A DNA stretch of 64,000 bases. It comes from DASRWT01 sp963748485 (GTDB lineage Bacteria; Methylomirabilota; Methylomirabilia; Rokubacteriales; CSP1-6). Both the position numbers and the translations under genes were made by a program. The stretch is from assembly GCA_963748485.1 (NCBI GenBank), contig CAVVJF010000009.1, forward strand, positions 248,001 through 312,000, written 5' to 3'. The notes below the pieces were generated by a model that was given only the letters and a program-made list of their open reading frames with translations, was not told the origin of the DNA and did no database searches. Shown piece after piece: positions 41,751-50,191 of this stretch; position 1 is the stretch's first letter, and each line of letters begins with the position of its first letter.

Positions 41751-41894
41751 ACAGCCGCGAAACAGCCGCCCGAAACAACCGCCGCCCGCACTTGCTTGGC
41801 GAGCCGCAGCCGAAGGCGAGGCGAGCGGATATATGATCAGAGAGTCGCGGAGCGCTCGGAGCCCTTTCCACCACCCGAATCTGGAGGTCGCGCG

Positions 41895-43454
41895 ATGAAG
41901 ATCGGACGGCTGATCGGCTGGGCCCTGCTCCTCCCGCTCGCCTTCGCCTTCGGGGCGCCCGCCGGCGCCCAGCCCGCGGGCACCCTGGTGGTCGGCCTCG
42001 TGGCCGAGCCCGTGAACCTCGATCCCTCGCAGGTCACCGACTTCAACTCCAATCGCGTGGGCCGGCGCATCGTCGAGCCGCTGCTGACCTTCGCCGAGGA
42101 GACCACGCAGCTGGTGCCGAACCTGGCCGAGTCGTGGACCATCTCGCCCGATGGGCTCCAGTACACCTTCAAGCTCCGCAAGGGCGTCAAGTTCCACGAC
42201 GGCACCCCCTTCAACGCGGCCGCGGTGAAGTTTTCCATCGAGCGGCAGATCAATCCCGAGCACCCCGCCAACAAAATCGGCAAGTATCCCTTCGCGAACT
42301 ACTTCTTCGGCAACGTGAAGGCCATCGAGGCGATGGACGAACACACTGTTCGCTTCGTCTTGAAGGAGCCTCGCGCCTCCTTCCTCGTCGTCATGGCCGC
42401 CGCCGCGGCCTCCATGGTCAGCCCCACCGCGATGATGAAGGCGGGAGTGGACTTTGCCTCCGCGCCCGTGGGCACGGGCCCCTTCCGCTATGCCTCCTGG
42501 ACGAAGGGGCAGGCGGTCGTGCTGGAGAAGTTCGCTGACTATTGGCGAGGTGCGTCCAAGCTCGATCGGGTAATCTACCGGCCCATCGTGGAGGACCAGG
42601 CGCGCCTCACCGAGCTCCTCACCGGCACGCTCGACCTCATCGTGGGCGTCCCCGCCGATTTCGTGGCCCAGCTCGAGTCGAGTCCCAAGGTGAACCTCCT
42701 CAAGCAGGTGGGCGCGCATGTCTGGTACCTCGGCATCAACAACACCAAGAAGCCGCTGGACGACAAGCGGGTGCGCCAGGCGCTGAACTATGCGGTGAAC
42801 AAGGAGGCCATCATCCGGGACGTGCTCAAGGGCACCGGCGCCATCTCGCGCGGGCCGGTGCTGCCGGGGACGTGGGGCGCTGACCCCAACTTGGCCGCCT
42901 ATCCCTATGACCCCGCGCGGGCCAAGAAGCTCCTCGCGGACGCGGGCTATCCCAACGGCTTCTCCACCACTATGTGGGTGCCGGAATCCGGCTCCGGCAT
43001 GCAGTCGCCGGTGGCGATGGCCATCGTGATGCAGTCGAATCTCCGCGCGGTCGGCGTGAACGTCACGCTGCAGACCATGGAGTGGGGCGCCTACATCGCC
43101 AAGCTCCGCACCAGGGAGCAGGAGCTGTTCGCGCTGTCCTGGGCCGCCGGCTCCGAGGACCCGGACATGGTGATGTACCCCCTCTTCCACTCGAGCCAGT
43201 GGTCGCCGAACGGGCCCAACCGCGCGCTCTACAAGAACGAGAAGTTCGACGCCCTCCTCACCGAGGCGCGCCAGGTGACCGACCAGGCCAAGCGCGCGGC
43301 CCTCTACCGCGAGGCCCAGAAGATCCTCGTCGATGACGCGCCGTGGGTGTTCGTGGATCACGAGATCCAGATCGCGGCCACCTCGAAGCGCGTGCAGGGC
43401 TTCAAGCTCCACCCGAGCTTCGACCTCCGCGTGGAGACGGTAACCCTCCGCTAG
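41895..43454 (+). CDS. ABC transporter substrate-binding protein (peptide type)
   Basis: A 519-residue family 5 (DppA/OppA/NikA) binding protein. Signal peptide ends near residue 28 (FGAPAGAQ). It has RRIVEPLLTFAEETTQLVPNLAESW, TFKLRKGVKFHDGTPF and VRQALNYAVNKEAI, all standard blocks. No lipobox Cys is seen. It captures a peptide or other solute for the two permeases that follow; no ATPase is encoded in this set. A -10-like TATGAT lies at 41832. Confidence 0.88.
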   Translation: MKIGRLIGWALLLPLAFAFGAPAGAQPAGTLVVGLVAEPVNLDPSQVTDFNSNRVGRRIVEPLLTFAEETTQLVPNLAESWTISPDGLQYTFKLRKGVKFHDGTPFNAAAVKFSIERQINPEHPANKIGKYPFANYFFGNVKAIEAMDEHTVRFVLKEPRASFLVVMAAAAASMVSPTAMMKAGVDFASAPVGTGPFRYASWTKGQAVVLEKFADYWRGASKLDRVIYRPIVEDQARLTELLTGTLDLIVGVPADFVAQLESSPKVNLLKQVGAHVWYLGINNTKKPLDDKRVRQALNYAVNKEAIIRDVLKGTGAISRGPVLPGTWGADPNLAAYPYDPARAKKLLADAGYPNGFSTTMWVPESGSGMQSPVAMAIVMQSNLRAVGVNVTLQTMEWGAYIAKLRTREQELFALSWAAGSEDPDMVMYPLFHSSQWSPNGPNRALYKNEKFDALLTEARQVTDQAKRAALYREAQKILVDDAPWVFVDHEIQIAATSKRVQGFKLHPSFDLRVETVTLR

Positions 43455-43473
43455 CGGCGAGAGCGTCGGCTTC

Positions 43474-44424
43474 GTGGGGCGCTTCCTCGCGCGCCGGCTC
43501 CTGCAGCTCGGACCCGTGCTGCTCGGGGTCTCGGTGATCGTGTTCCTCGTGCTGCACCTGGCGCCGGGCGATCCCGCCGAGGTGATGCTGGGCGCCAACG
43601 CGAACAAGGAGGATCTGGATCGCCTCCGCGTCCAGCTCGGCCTGGATCAGCCGCTTCACGTGCAGTACGTCCACTGGATCAGCCACGTGGCTCGCGGCGA
43701 CCTCGGCCGCTCGATCTGGATGAAGCGGCCGGTGCTGGGCGAGGTGCTGGAGCGCTTCAAGGCCACGCTGCTCCTCACCGGCACCGCGCTCTTCCTCTCG
43801 ACGCTCGGGGGCCTCGCCCTCGGCATCGTCTCGGCCACGCGGCCCAACTCGCTCCTCGACCGCCTCTCCGCGGTGGCCTCGCTGTTCGGCGCGAGCATGC
43901 CAGTGTTTTGGCTGGGCATCGTGCTCATGGTGATCTTCGCGCTCTGGCTGGGCTGGCTGCCCGCCTCCGGCATGTACGCGCCGTACGGCGGCGGGGACCT
44001 CAAGGATCTCCTCGTGCATCTCGTGCTTCCCGCGGTGACGCTGGCGGCGGCGTCGGTCACGATCATCGCCCGGCTCACCCGCGCCACCATGCTGGAGACG
44101 CTCGGCCAGGACTATGTCCGAACCGCGCGGGCCAAGGGGCTGGGGGAGCGGCCCGTGGTGTGGCGGCACGCGCTCAAGAACGCGCTCATTCCCATCGTGA
44201 CGGTCGTGGGCGTGCAGGCGGGCTATCTGCTGGGCGGCGCCGTCCTCACCGAGACCGTGTTCGCCTGGCCGGGCGTGGGGACCCTCGTCGTGCAGGGCAT
44301 CCTGGCGAGGGACGTGCCGCTCGTGCAGGGCGGCGTGCTCGTGATCGCGCTGTCCTTCGTTCTGGTGAACCTCGCGGTGGACACTCTCTACGCGTGGCTG
44401 GACCCGCGCATCAAGTTCCACTAG
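43474..44424 (+). CDS. ABC transporter permease, DppB type
   Basis: A 316-residue inner-membrane permease with six helices. Opening FLARRLLQLGPVLLGVSVIVF and the EAA loop ETLGQDYVRTARAKGLGERPV are diagnostic. GTG start at 43474. Pairs with the DppC-type gene at 44431. Confidence 0.9.
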   Translation: MGRFLARRLLQLGPVLLGVSVIVFLVLHLAPGDPAEVMLGANANKEDLDRLRVQLGLDQPLHVQYVHWISHVARGDLGRSIWMKRPVLGEVLERFKATLLLTGTALFLSTLGGLALGIVSATRPNSLLDRLSAVASLFGASMPVFWLGIVLMVIFALWLGWLPASGMYAPYGGGDLKDLLVHLVLPAVTLAAASVTIIARLTRATMLETLGQDYVRTARAKGLGERPVVWRHALKNALIPIVTVVGVQAGYLLGGAVLTETVFAWPGVGTLVVQGILARDVPLVQGGVLVIALSFVLVNLAVDTLYAWLDPRIKFH

Positions 44425-44430
44425 CCGGCG

Positions 44431-45258
44431 ATGCGACGCCACCTCCAGCGCAACCGACTCGCCGCCACCGCCCTCGTCGTCCTCACCCTCGCCGTCATCG
44501 CCGCGCTCGCCGCCCCCTGGCTCCCGCTGTCGGATCCCGACGCGGTCGACACGCCCAGCCGGCTCAAGACGCCGGGCACGCCCGGGCATCCTCTCGGCAC
44601 CGACGAGTTCGGGCGCGACCTGCTCAGCCGGCTGGTCTGGGGCGCGCGGGTGTCCCTCCTCGCCGGCGTGGGCACGGCCGCAGCCGCCATGCTGCTGGGG
44701 GTGAGCCTCGGCCTGCTCGCCGGCTATTATCGGGGATGGACGGAGACGCTCATCATGCGGTTCACCGACATCCTCATGGCCTTTCCCTTCATCCTGCTCG
44801 CCATCGCCATCGTGGCCGGCCTCGGGCCCGGCCTGCGCAACGCCATGATCGCCATCGCCATCGTGGGCTTCCCCATCTATGCGCGGCTCGTCCGGGGCGT
44901 CGTGCTCTCGGTGCGCGAGCGGGAGTTCGTGGAGGCGGCGCGCGCGCTCGGCAGCCCCGATCGCCTGATCCTGGCCCGGCACGTGGTGCCGCACCTGCTG
45001 TCGCCCGTGGTGGTGGCGTTCAGCCTGGACGTGGGCGCGAAGATCCTCGTCACCGCGGGCCTGTCCTTCCTGGGGCTCGGCACCCAGCCGCCCACCGCGG
45101 ACTGGGGCAGCATGCTCGCCACCGGCCGGCAGTTCGTGATCCTGAGCCCGCACGTGGTGCTGCTACCCGGCTTCGCCATCTTCGTGCTCGTCCTGGCCCT
45201 CAACCTGGTGGGCGACGCCGTGCGCGATATCCTCGACCCGCGCACCCGCACGGCGTGA
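44431..45258 (+). CDS. ABC transporter permease, DppC type
   Basis: A 275-residue permease. It contains PLGTDEFGRDLLSRLVWGARVSL and the EAA loop VREREFVEAARALGSPDR, with five or six helices. It starts 6 bp after the partner permease. The nearest complete ATPase pair is at 53.8-55.7 kb, so ATPases may be shared. Confidence 0.9.
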   Translation: MRRHLQRNRLAATALVVLTLAVIAALAAPWLPLSDPDAVDTPSRLKTPGTPGHPLGTDEFGRDLLSRLVWGARVSLLAGVGTAAAAMLLGVSLGLLAGYYRGWTETLIMRFTDILMAFPFILLAIAIVAGLGPGLRNAMIAIAIVGFPIYARLVRGVVLSVREREFVEAARALGSPDRLILARHVVPHLLSPVVVAFSLDVGAKILVTAGLSFLGLGTQPPTADWGSMLATGRQFVILSPHVVLLPGFAIFVLVLALNLVGDAVRDILDPRTRTA

Positions 45259-45273
45259 CCGCGGAGGCTCCTC

Positions 45274-46290
45274 ATGCGACTGGACACCGGCTTTCTCTCC
45301 TTTGACCTCCGCGCGGTGCCCGACTACGCGCGCAAGGCGGAAGACCTCGGCTTCGGCGCCCTCTGGGCCGCCGAAACCAAGCACGACGCGTTCCTGCCCC
45401 TCGCGGTAGCGGCCACCACTACGTCGCGCATCGCGCTCGGCACGGCCATCGCCATCGCCTTCGCGCGGAGCCCCATGGTGCTGGCGAACATCGCCTGGGA
45501 CCTGCAGAAGGCCTCGGCCGGGCGCTTCACGCTGGGGCTCGGCACCCAGGTGAAGGCGCACAACGAGCGCCGCTTCGCGGTGAAGTGGACGGCGCCGGGC
45601 CCCCGACTCCGCGAGGTGGTCGGCGCGCTCCGCGCCATCTGGAACACGTGGCAGACCAAGGCGCCCCTCGATTTCGCAGGCACGCACTACCGGATCAACT
45701 TGATGACGCACTTCTTCGATCCGGGGCCCATCGAGCATCCGAAGATTCCCATCTATCTCGCCGGCGTGAATCCCTACATGGCCCGGCTGGCGGGCGAGGT
45801 GGCCGACGGGCTGCACATCCACTCCTTCCACTCGGCGAAGTACCTCCGCGAGATCCTGCACCCGGCGGTGACGGAGGGACTCCACGCGTCGGGCCGCTCG
45901 CGGCTCGATTTCGGCTTCCGCGCCTCCACCATGGTGATCATCGGCGACACGCGCGCGGAGATCGAGGAGCAGAAGCAGCAGGTCAAGCAGCAGATCGCCT
46001 TCTACGCCTCCACGCGCACCTACGCCGCGGTGCTCGCGGCCCACGGCCTCGAGGATCTCTCCCCGCGCCTGCACGCCAAGTCCCTCGCGGGCGATTGGAA
46101 GGGCATGGCCGACCTCATCAGCGACGCCATGCTGGACGACTTCGCGACGATCGGCTCGTGGTCGGAGATCGGCGCGCGCATCCGCGAGCGCTTCGCCGGC
46201 CTCTATGACCGCACGCAGCTCTACCCATCCTTCGCGCCCTCCCTCGACGATCCGCGCATGCAGCGGCTCGCGCGGGAGTTCAACGGCTGA
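45274..46290 (+). CDS. LLM-class F420-dependent oxidoreductase
   Basis: A 338-residue luciferase-like (TIM-barrel) oxidoreductase of the F420-type subgroup. It has ARKAEDLGFGALWAAETKHD, LGTAIAIAFARSPMVLA, GRFTLGLGTQVKAH and IPIYLAGVNPYMARLAGEVADG. It would use reduced F420 or FMN on an organic substrate. It is placed just after the importer genes, which suggests it acts on the imported compound. Confidence 0.85.
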   Translation: MRLDTGFLSFDLRAVPDYARKAEDLGFGALWAAETKHDAFLPLAVAATTTSRIALGTAIAIAFARSPMVLANIAWDLQKASAGRFTLGLGTQVKAHNERRFAVKWTAPGPRLREVVGALRAIWNTWQTKAPLDFAGTHYRINLMTHFFDPGPIEHPKIPIYLAGVNPYMARLAGEVADGLHIHSFHSAKYLREILHPAVTEGLHASGRSRLDFGFRASTMVIIGDTRAEIEEQKQQVKQQIAFYASTRTYAAVLAAHGLEDLSPRLHAKSLAGDWKGMADLISDAMLDDFATIGSWSEIGARIRERFAGLYDRTQLYPSFAPSLDDPRMQRLAREFNG

Positions 46291-46299
46291 GCCGCGCCC

Positions 46300-47025
46300 G
46301 TGATCGCGCGGCTCGGCGTGCTGGTGCCCTCCGGCAACCCGACGGTGGAGCCGGAGCTCTATCGGATGGCGCCGCCGTCGGTGACGCTGCACTTCGCGCG
46401 CATGGCCTCTCTCGGAGACGGCGCGCCCGGCGCTCCCACCGGCATGGAGCAGCGCACGCTGGGCTATCTCGACACCGTCCCCGCCGCGACGCGTACGCTG
46501 GCCGATGTGGGGCTTGCTGCGCTGGTGCTGTCCCACACCGGCGTGAGCTACCTCACCGGCTACGCCCGTGAGGCGCCGCTCGTCGCCCAGCTCAAGGAGC
46601 ATGCGCGCGCGCCCGCCACCACCGCCGCTCGTGCCATTCTCGAGGCGCTGGCCCACCTCGGCGTGCGGCGCCTCGCCCTCGCCACGCCCTACCCCGACGT
46701 CATCGCCACCGCCGGCCGCGCCTACTGGGAGGCGGCGGGGCTCGAGATCGTCGCACACCGCCGGATGGACGGCGTCGTCAACATCTACGAGGAGACCACC
46801 GAGCGGGTGATCGCCCTCGGCCGGGCGGCGGACGTCCCCCATGCGGAGGCGGTGATGATCAGCGGCACGGGGCTGCGGACCGCGGACGCGGTGGGGCCCT
46901 TGGAAGCCGCGCTGGGGAAGCCGGTGGTCACGAGCCAGAGCGCGACGCTATGGTGGCTGCTGCGGACCGCGGGCGTGCGAGACCCCGTCCCCGGCTGGGG
47001 CCGCCTCCTCGCGAGGGAGTCCTGA
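46300..47025 (+). CDS. Asp/Glu racemase-fold protein (maleate isomerase-like) without Cys
   Basis: A 241-residue protein with the maleate isomerase/arylmalonate decarboxylase-type start GVLVPSGNPTVEPEL and a later SGTGLRTAD. These enzymes use two Cys residues. Here the first site reads VLSHTGVSY and the second ISGTGLRT, and no Cys was seen in the whole protein. It may therefore be non-racemising or use other residues. GTG at 46300. The end overlaps a convergent GNAT gene by 98 bp. Confidence 0.72.
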   Translation: MIARLGVLVPSGNPTVEPELYRMAPPSVTLHFARMASLGDGAPGAPTGMEQRTLGYLDTVPAATRTLADVGLAALVLSHTGVSYLTGYAREAPLVAQLKEHARAPATTAARAILEALAHLGVRRLALATPYPDVIATAGRAYWEAAGLEIVAHRRMDGVVNIYEETTERVIALGRAADVPHAEAVMISGTGLRTADAVGPLEAALGKPVVTSQSATLWWLLRTAGVRDPVPGWGRLLARES

Positions 47026-47593
47026 CACCGCGCAGATCGTGGCGCATGATCGGGCGCGAGGCCACGCGGCGCCCGACCGTCTTGAATCCGGCGCGTCTGA
47101 AGGCCGACGCCGTGCCGGTGAAGACGTTGGTCGTGCTGCCCGGACGCGTGGTGTCCACCGGATACGCTTCCAGCGCCGGTGCGTGGGCGCGCCTGGCCTG
47201 GATCACGGCGGCCGCGATCAAGGCCGACATGACGCCCTGCCCGCGATGGCCCCGCCGCACATAGAAGCACGAGATGGCCCAGACCGGCACCTCGTCCACG
47301 CGCTGTAGCGCCGGGGTCCGATCGAGCCAATGCAGATCGTCCCGCGGCGTGAGCTGACACCAGCCCACGGCCCGCTCCCCGTCCAGCGCGAGCAAGCCCG
47401 GCGGCGGCCCACGCTTGACGATCCGGAGCAATGCCCGTCGGTTCTGCTCGCGCGCCCGTCTGCGGTATTCGGGGCCGAGCCGCCAGTACATGCACCAGCA
47501 GCCGTTGCTGGCACCGCCCTTGCCGAACAGGTCCTCGAGAGCCGGCCGGAGGTCAGGGGTGAGTGGACGAATGGTGAGCTTGACGCGACTCAC
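46928..47593 (-). CDS. GNAT-family N-acetyltransferase
   Basis: A 221-residue acetyltransferase. Opening LTIRPLTPDLRPALEDLFG, NGCWCMYWRLG, and the acetyl-CoA site CFYVRRGHRGQGVMSALIAAA are clear. The expected end is near RPIMRHDLRG (residue about 187); the frame then runs on for about 35 Arg/Gly/Ser-rich residues antisense to the racemase-like gene. A lost stop codon is likely. Confidence 0.78.
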   Translation of the reverse strand: MSRVKLTIRPLTPDLRPALEDLFGKGGASNGCWCMYWRLGPEYRRRAREQNRRALLRIVKRGPPPGLLALDGERAVGWCQLTPRDDLHWLDRTPALQRVDEVPVWAISCFYVRRGHRGQGVMSALIAAAVIQARRAHAPALEAYPVDTTRPGSTTNVFTGTASAFRRAGFKTVGRRVASRPIMRHDLRGVRTPSRGGGPSRGRGLARPRSAAATIASRSGS

Positions 47594-47605
47594 TCGACTA
47601 GCCAG

Positions 47606-48016
47606 CTAGTCCTCGTCCGGCGTGGGCGGCTCGTCGGTTTCCTGGCCGAACGTCAGCATGTGGCCGTCGGGATCGAGGCAGGAGAACTCCTTCATCCGGT
47701 AGAACGTGACGCAGAGGTCGCCCACGTCCACTCCCCGCGCCTTGAGGACGCCGTGCAGCGCCACCACGTCGTCCGGGTAGAAGTAGAACATCACCGGCCA
47801 GTCGGAGTCAGTATCGCCCTTCTCCCGGATGGGGCCCCCGGTCAATCCACCCGCCAGCATGAGGCTCACCCCGTCGCGCCGGATATGCGCCCACCCCCAC
47901 TCCTTCACCGCGACCTCGGGCGAGAGCAGCATGAAACCCAGCCGGTCGCGATAGAAGGCGAGGCTGCGGTCCACGTCGACCACGTGCAGCATCGGGACGA
48001 GACGGGTGAGCGCCAT
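47606..48016 (-). CDS. VOC/glyoxalase-family protein
   Basis: A 136-residue VOC protein. It has TRLVPMLHVVDVDRSLAFYRD at the start and EFSCLDPDGHMLTFGQE at the end, which carries the last metal-ligand Glu. The middle (WAHIRRDGVSLMLAGG) is the usual module. Relatives include bleomycin-resistance-like and dioxygenase-like proteins; the role is not predictable. Confidence 0.82.
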   Translation of the reverse strand: MALTRLVPMLHVVDVDRSLAFYRDRLGFMLLSPEVAVKEWGWAHIRRDGVSLMLAGGLTGGPIREKGDTDSDWPVMFYFYPDDVVALHGVLKARGVDVGDLCVTFYRMKEFSCLDPDGHMLTFGQETDEPPTPDED

Positions 48017-48039
48017 CGCGGTCCTCTGCCGGCTGCGCC

Positions 48040-48441
48040 TCAGCCGCCGGCGGCTTCCTTCTTCACATCGGCGAAGGTCTGCTTGGCCACCAGCATCGCG
48101 TCCCGGACCAGCGGCGCGCCGACATAGCCCATGAGGTGCAGGATCGCCTCGGTCAGCTCTTTCTCCGTCCAGCCCTGACGCAGCGCCATGCGGAGGTGAA
48201 TAGCCAGCTCCGGCTCACGCCCGGTGGAGGCGTCCGACACCACCGTGACGAGCGTGCGGGTCTTCAGATCCAGCCCCGGCCGCGTCCAGACGGTACCGAA
48301 GACGGCCTCCTGGGCGAGATCGATGAACTCCTTCATCAGCGGATCGTTGTACGCGCCCTTGGCCACCCGCTCGACGTAGGCGTCCCCGAGCAGCTTCCGC
48401 CGCATTTCCTGGCCCTTCTTGAGGTTCTCGTTGTCGGGCAT
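48040..48441 (-). CDS. Carboxymuconolactone decarboxylase-family protein
   Basis: A 133-residue CMD/AhpD-fold protein. FGTVWTRPGLDLKTRTLVTVV and ELAIHLRMALRQGWTEKELTEAILHLMGYVG are the family core. It lacks the CxxC of AhpD, so it is more like true 4-carboxymuconolactone decarboxylase. The ATG at 48441 shares one base with the preceding stop (TGATG). Confidence 0.87.
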   Translation of the reverse strand: MPDNENLKKGQEMRRKLLGDAYVERVAKGAYNDPLMKEFIDLAQEAVFGTVWTRPGLDLKTRTLVTVVSDASTGREPELAIHLRMALRQGWTEKELTEAILHLMGYVGAPLVRDAMLVAKQTFADVKKEAAGG

Positions 48442-49157
48442 CACCGGCTCCCCATGACCAGACGTTCGTGCAGTGCGCTCGCCATCTCGTCGATCCCCGC
48501 GCCTGCCCACATGCGGAAGAACGGCGCCTTCTGGAAGGCCCCGAACTCTTTGCCCGCCCGCTCGGCCGTCTGAGCCGGCGTCTCGCCCGGCCGCGGCGCG
48601 CGGATCTTCTCCGTCACTACACGGTCCTTGTGGTAGATCGCAGGCAGCTCGATGTAGTGATAGAGATAGCGAAGGTCCTTGTCGTAGAAGACCACCACCG
48701 GGATCGACTGGTACCGCTGGCCGTTCTTCTCGTTCATGAACTCGGCCATGATGTCCGCGTTCTTCCCCCGCCCGGGCTCGGTCAAGGGATCGGCGCTCTT
48801 GCCGAAGGTCTGGCCGTCCCGGTCGAAGATGCGCAGGTCCATCCCGGTCGCCTCGGCCACTCGCGCCAGCATCGGCACGTCGCGCCGGCAATCCGACGAC
48901 CAGTCCTCCGAGAGCACCAGGATCTTGGCCGGTCCGTCGGGCTGCGCGGCCAGCCACTTCCACGCCGCGGTCTGCGTCTCGGTGAGGCGGCTGCCCTCGT
49001 ACCACTCGCGCATCACCTTGGAGTTGTCCGGGCGCTGCGAGCCGCCCGTCCCCTCTCGCTTGAGGTTCTCGGGTGAGCCCGCGTGGGCCAGGTACTGCTC
49101 GAACGTCATGCCAGACGCGAAGCGCGCCGGCGTCACCACGCTCTTGGTGCGGTCCAT
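48441..49157 (-). CDS. Thioredoxin-family protein
   Basis: A 238-residue thioredoxin-fold protein. The active-site region reads SEDWSSDCRRDVPMLARVA, so only the second Cys of the usual CxxC is present (SSDC). IPVVVFYDKDLRYLYHY gives the cis-Pro strand. It may reduce a partner through one Cys or bind peroxides. It lies between the cyclase-family and CMD genes. Confidence 0.72.
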   Translation of the reverse strand: MDRTKSVVTPARFASGMTFEQYLAHAGSPENLKREGTGGSQRPDNSKVMREWYEGSRLTETQTAAWKWLAAQPDGPAKILVLSEDWSSDCRRDVPMLARVAEATGMDLRIFDRDGQTFGKSADPLTEPGRGKNADIMAEFMNEKNGQRYQSIPVVVFYDKDLRYLYHYIELPAIYHKDRVVTEKIRAPRPGETPAQTAERAGKEFGAFQKAPFFRMWAGAGIDEMASALHERLVMGSR

Positions 49158-49175
49158 GTGCTAGGCCTCCGACGG

Positions 49176-50078
49176 CTAGAAGATGGCGATGGGATGCGCG
49201 GGCGCGCCCGTGCTCCCGAGGATGCGCAGCGGCGTCGCGGTGAAGAGGAACTCGTTCCGCCCCTCCTCCGCGCATACTTTGGCCAGCCGCTCGGGATACG
49301 TGTTGTCCACCAGGGCCAGGCCCAGAAACGGGATGGCCAGGTGCGCGCTCATGCCGAAGCCCGGGTAGCCGCTGGGCCGCTCGTCCATCATGTCCCAGGA
49401 GATCGCCGCGATGTCCTTCTCGCGGAACCACTCGAGGCAGGACACGTGGAGCCCGGGATGCGGGTCAACCCGGAACACGAAGTTCGGGTGCGCTTTGAGG
49501 AAGCCCTCGTTGCCGCTACGCACGACGACCACATCACCGGGCTGCACCTTCACCCCCGCCCGCGCCGCGACTTCGTCCAGCTCCTTCGGCGTCACCGGCT
49601 GGCCGACGGTGACATAGCCTTCCTTGCGCCCCGCCGCCACGTCTAGGAAAACACCTCTAGTAGTTATGCCGTCGAACAGCGCGTCGATCGGGCACCACGT
49701 CGCGCCCGCCGTGGTGAGGCTGTCCGCGAAGGGCCGGCCGTTGTACAGCTCCCCGTCCCAGGCGACGTGACAGAGGGCGTCGACGTGCGTGATGGTGAAC
49801 CCGTGATAGACGAGGTCGAAGCGGTCCAGCACCACGTCCACCCGCTCGCGCTTCCCGGGAAACGTCACGTGGTACATGAGCACGGGCTGCGGCCCCATGT
49901 CACGCGCGAGCGACACGGTGCGACCCTTCTTGATGAGCGACTGAGCCTGCGCCTGCTTGGCCGGCGTGATGAGGTTGACCGTGCCCTTCTGGTCGTCGTG
50001 GCCCCAGCGGCCCCAGTTGTTCAGCTCCTTGAAGTAGGCTTCGACGCGATCCTGGGTCGGCAGCTTGATGTCGGCCAT
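49176..50078 (-). CDS. Cyclase-family (kynurenine-formamidase-like) protein
   Basis: A 300-residue metal-dependent hydrolase of the cyclase family. The metal motif is ITHVDALCHVAW (HxDxxxH). YNGRPFADSL and VRSGNEGFLKAH belong to the same fold. It probably opens an amide or lactone-type bond. The start at 50078 (MADIKLP) is chosen; the upstream frame is not protein-like. It heads the minus-strand group running to 46928. Confidence 0.8.
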   Translation of the reverse strand: MADIKLPTQDRVEAYFKELNNWGRWGHDDQKGTVNLITPAKQAQAQSLIKKGRTVSLARDMGPQPVLMYHVTFPGKRERVDVVLDRFDLVYHGFTITHVDALCHVAWDGELYNGRPFADSLTTAGATWCPIDALFDGITTRGVFLDVAAGRKEGYVTVGQPVTPKELDEVAARAGVKVQPGDVVVVRSGNEGFLKAHPNFVFRVDPHPGLHVSCLEWFREKDIAAISWDMMDERPSGYPGFGMSAHLAIPFLGLALVDNTYPERLAKVCAEEGRNEFLFTATPLRILGSTGAPAHPIAIF

Positions 50079-50162
50079 GCTCGGCTCCTCGGTGAAGGTG
50101 GGCGGCGCGCCGCGAGGCGATGACGGAGCGACAGTAGCGAGGCCGCGCGCCGCCGTCAAGCG

Positions 50163-50171
50163 TGCTATAAA
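50163..50171 (+). promoter_or_regulatory. Extended -10 (TGCTATAAA) before the M20 gene
   Basis: TGCTATAAA ends 20 bp before the ATG at 50192, with GGGAGAAGGAA as the ribosome site between them. No -35 is evident. Confidence 0.4.
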
Positions 50172-50191
50172 CGCCGGGAGAAGGAACCCCC

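Noticed and set aside
41753..41790. Imperfect AACAGCCGC/AACAACCGC tandem repeats as a CRISPR or iteron array
   Set aside because: Only about three short degenerate units, no spacers and no cas or replication genes.
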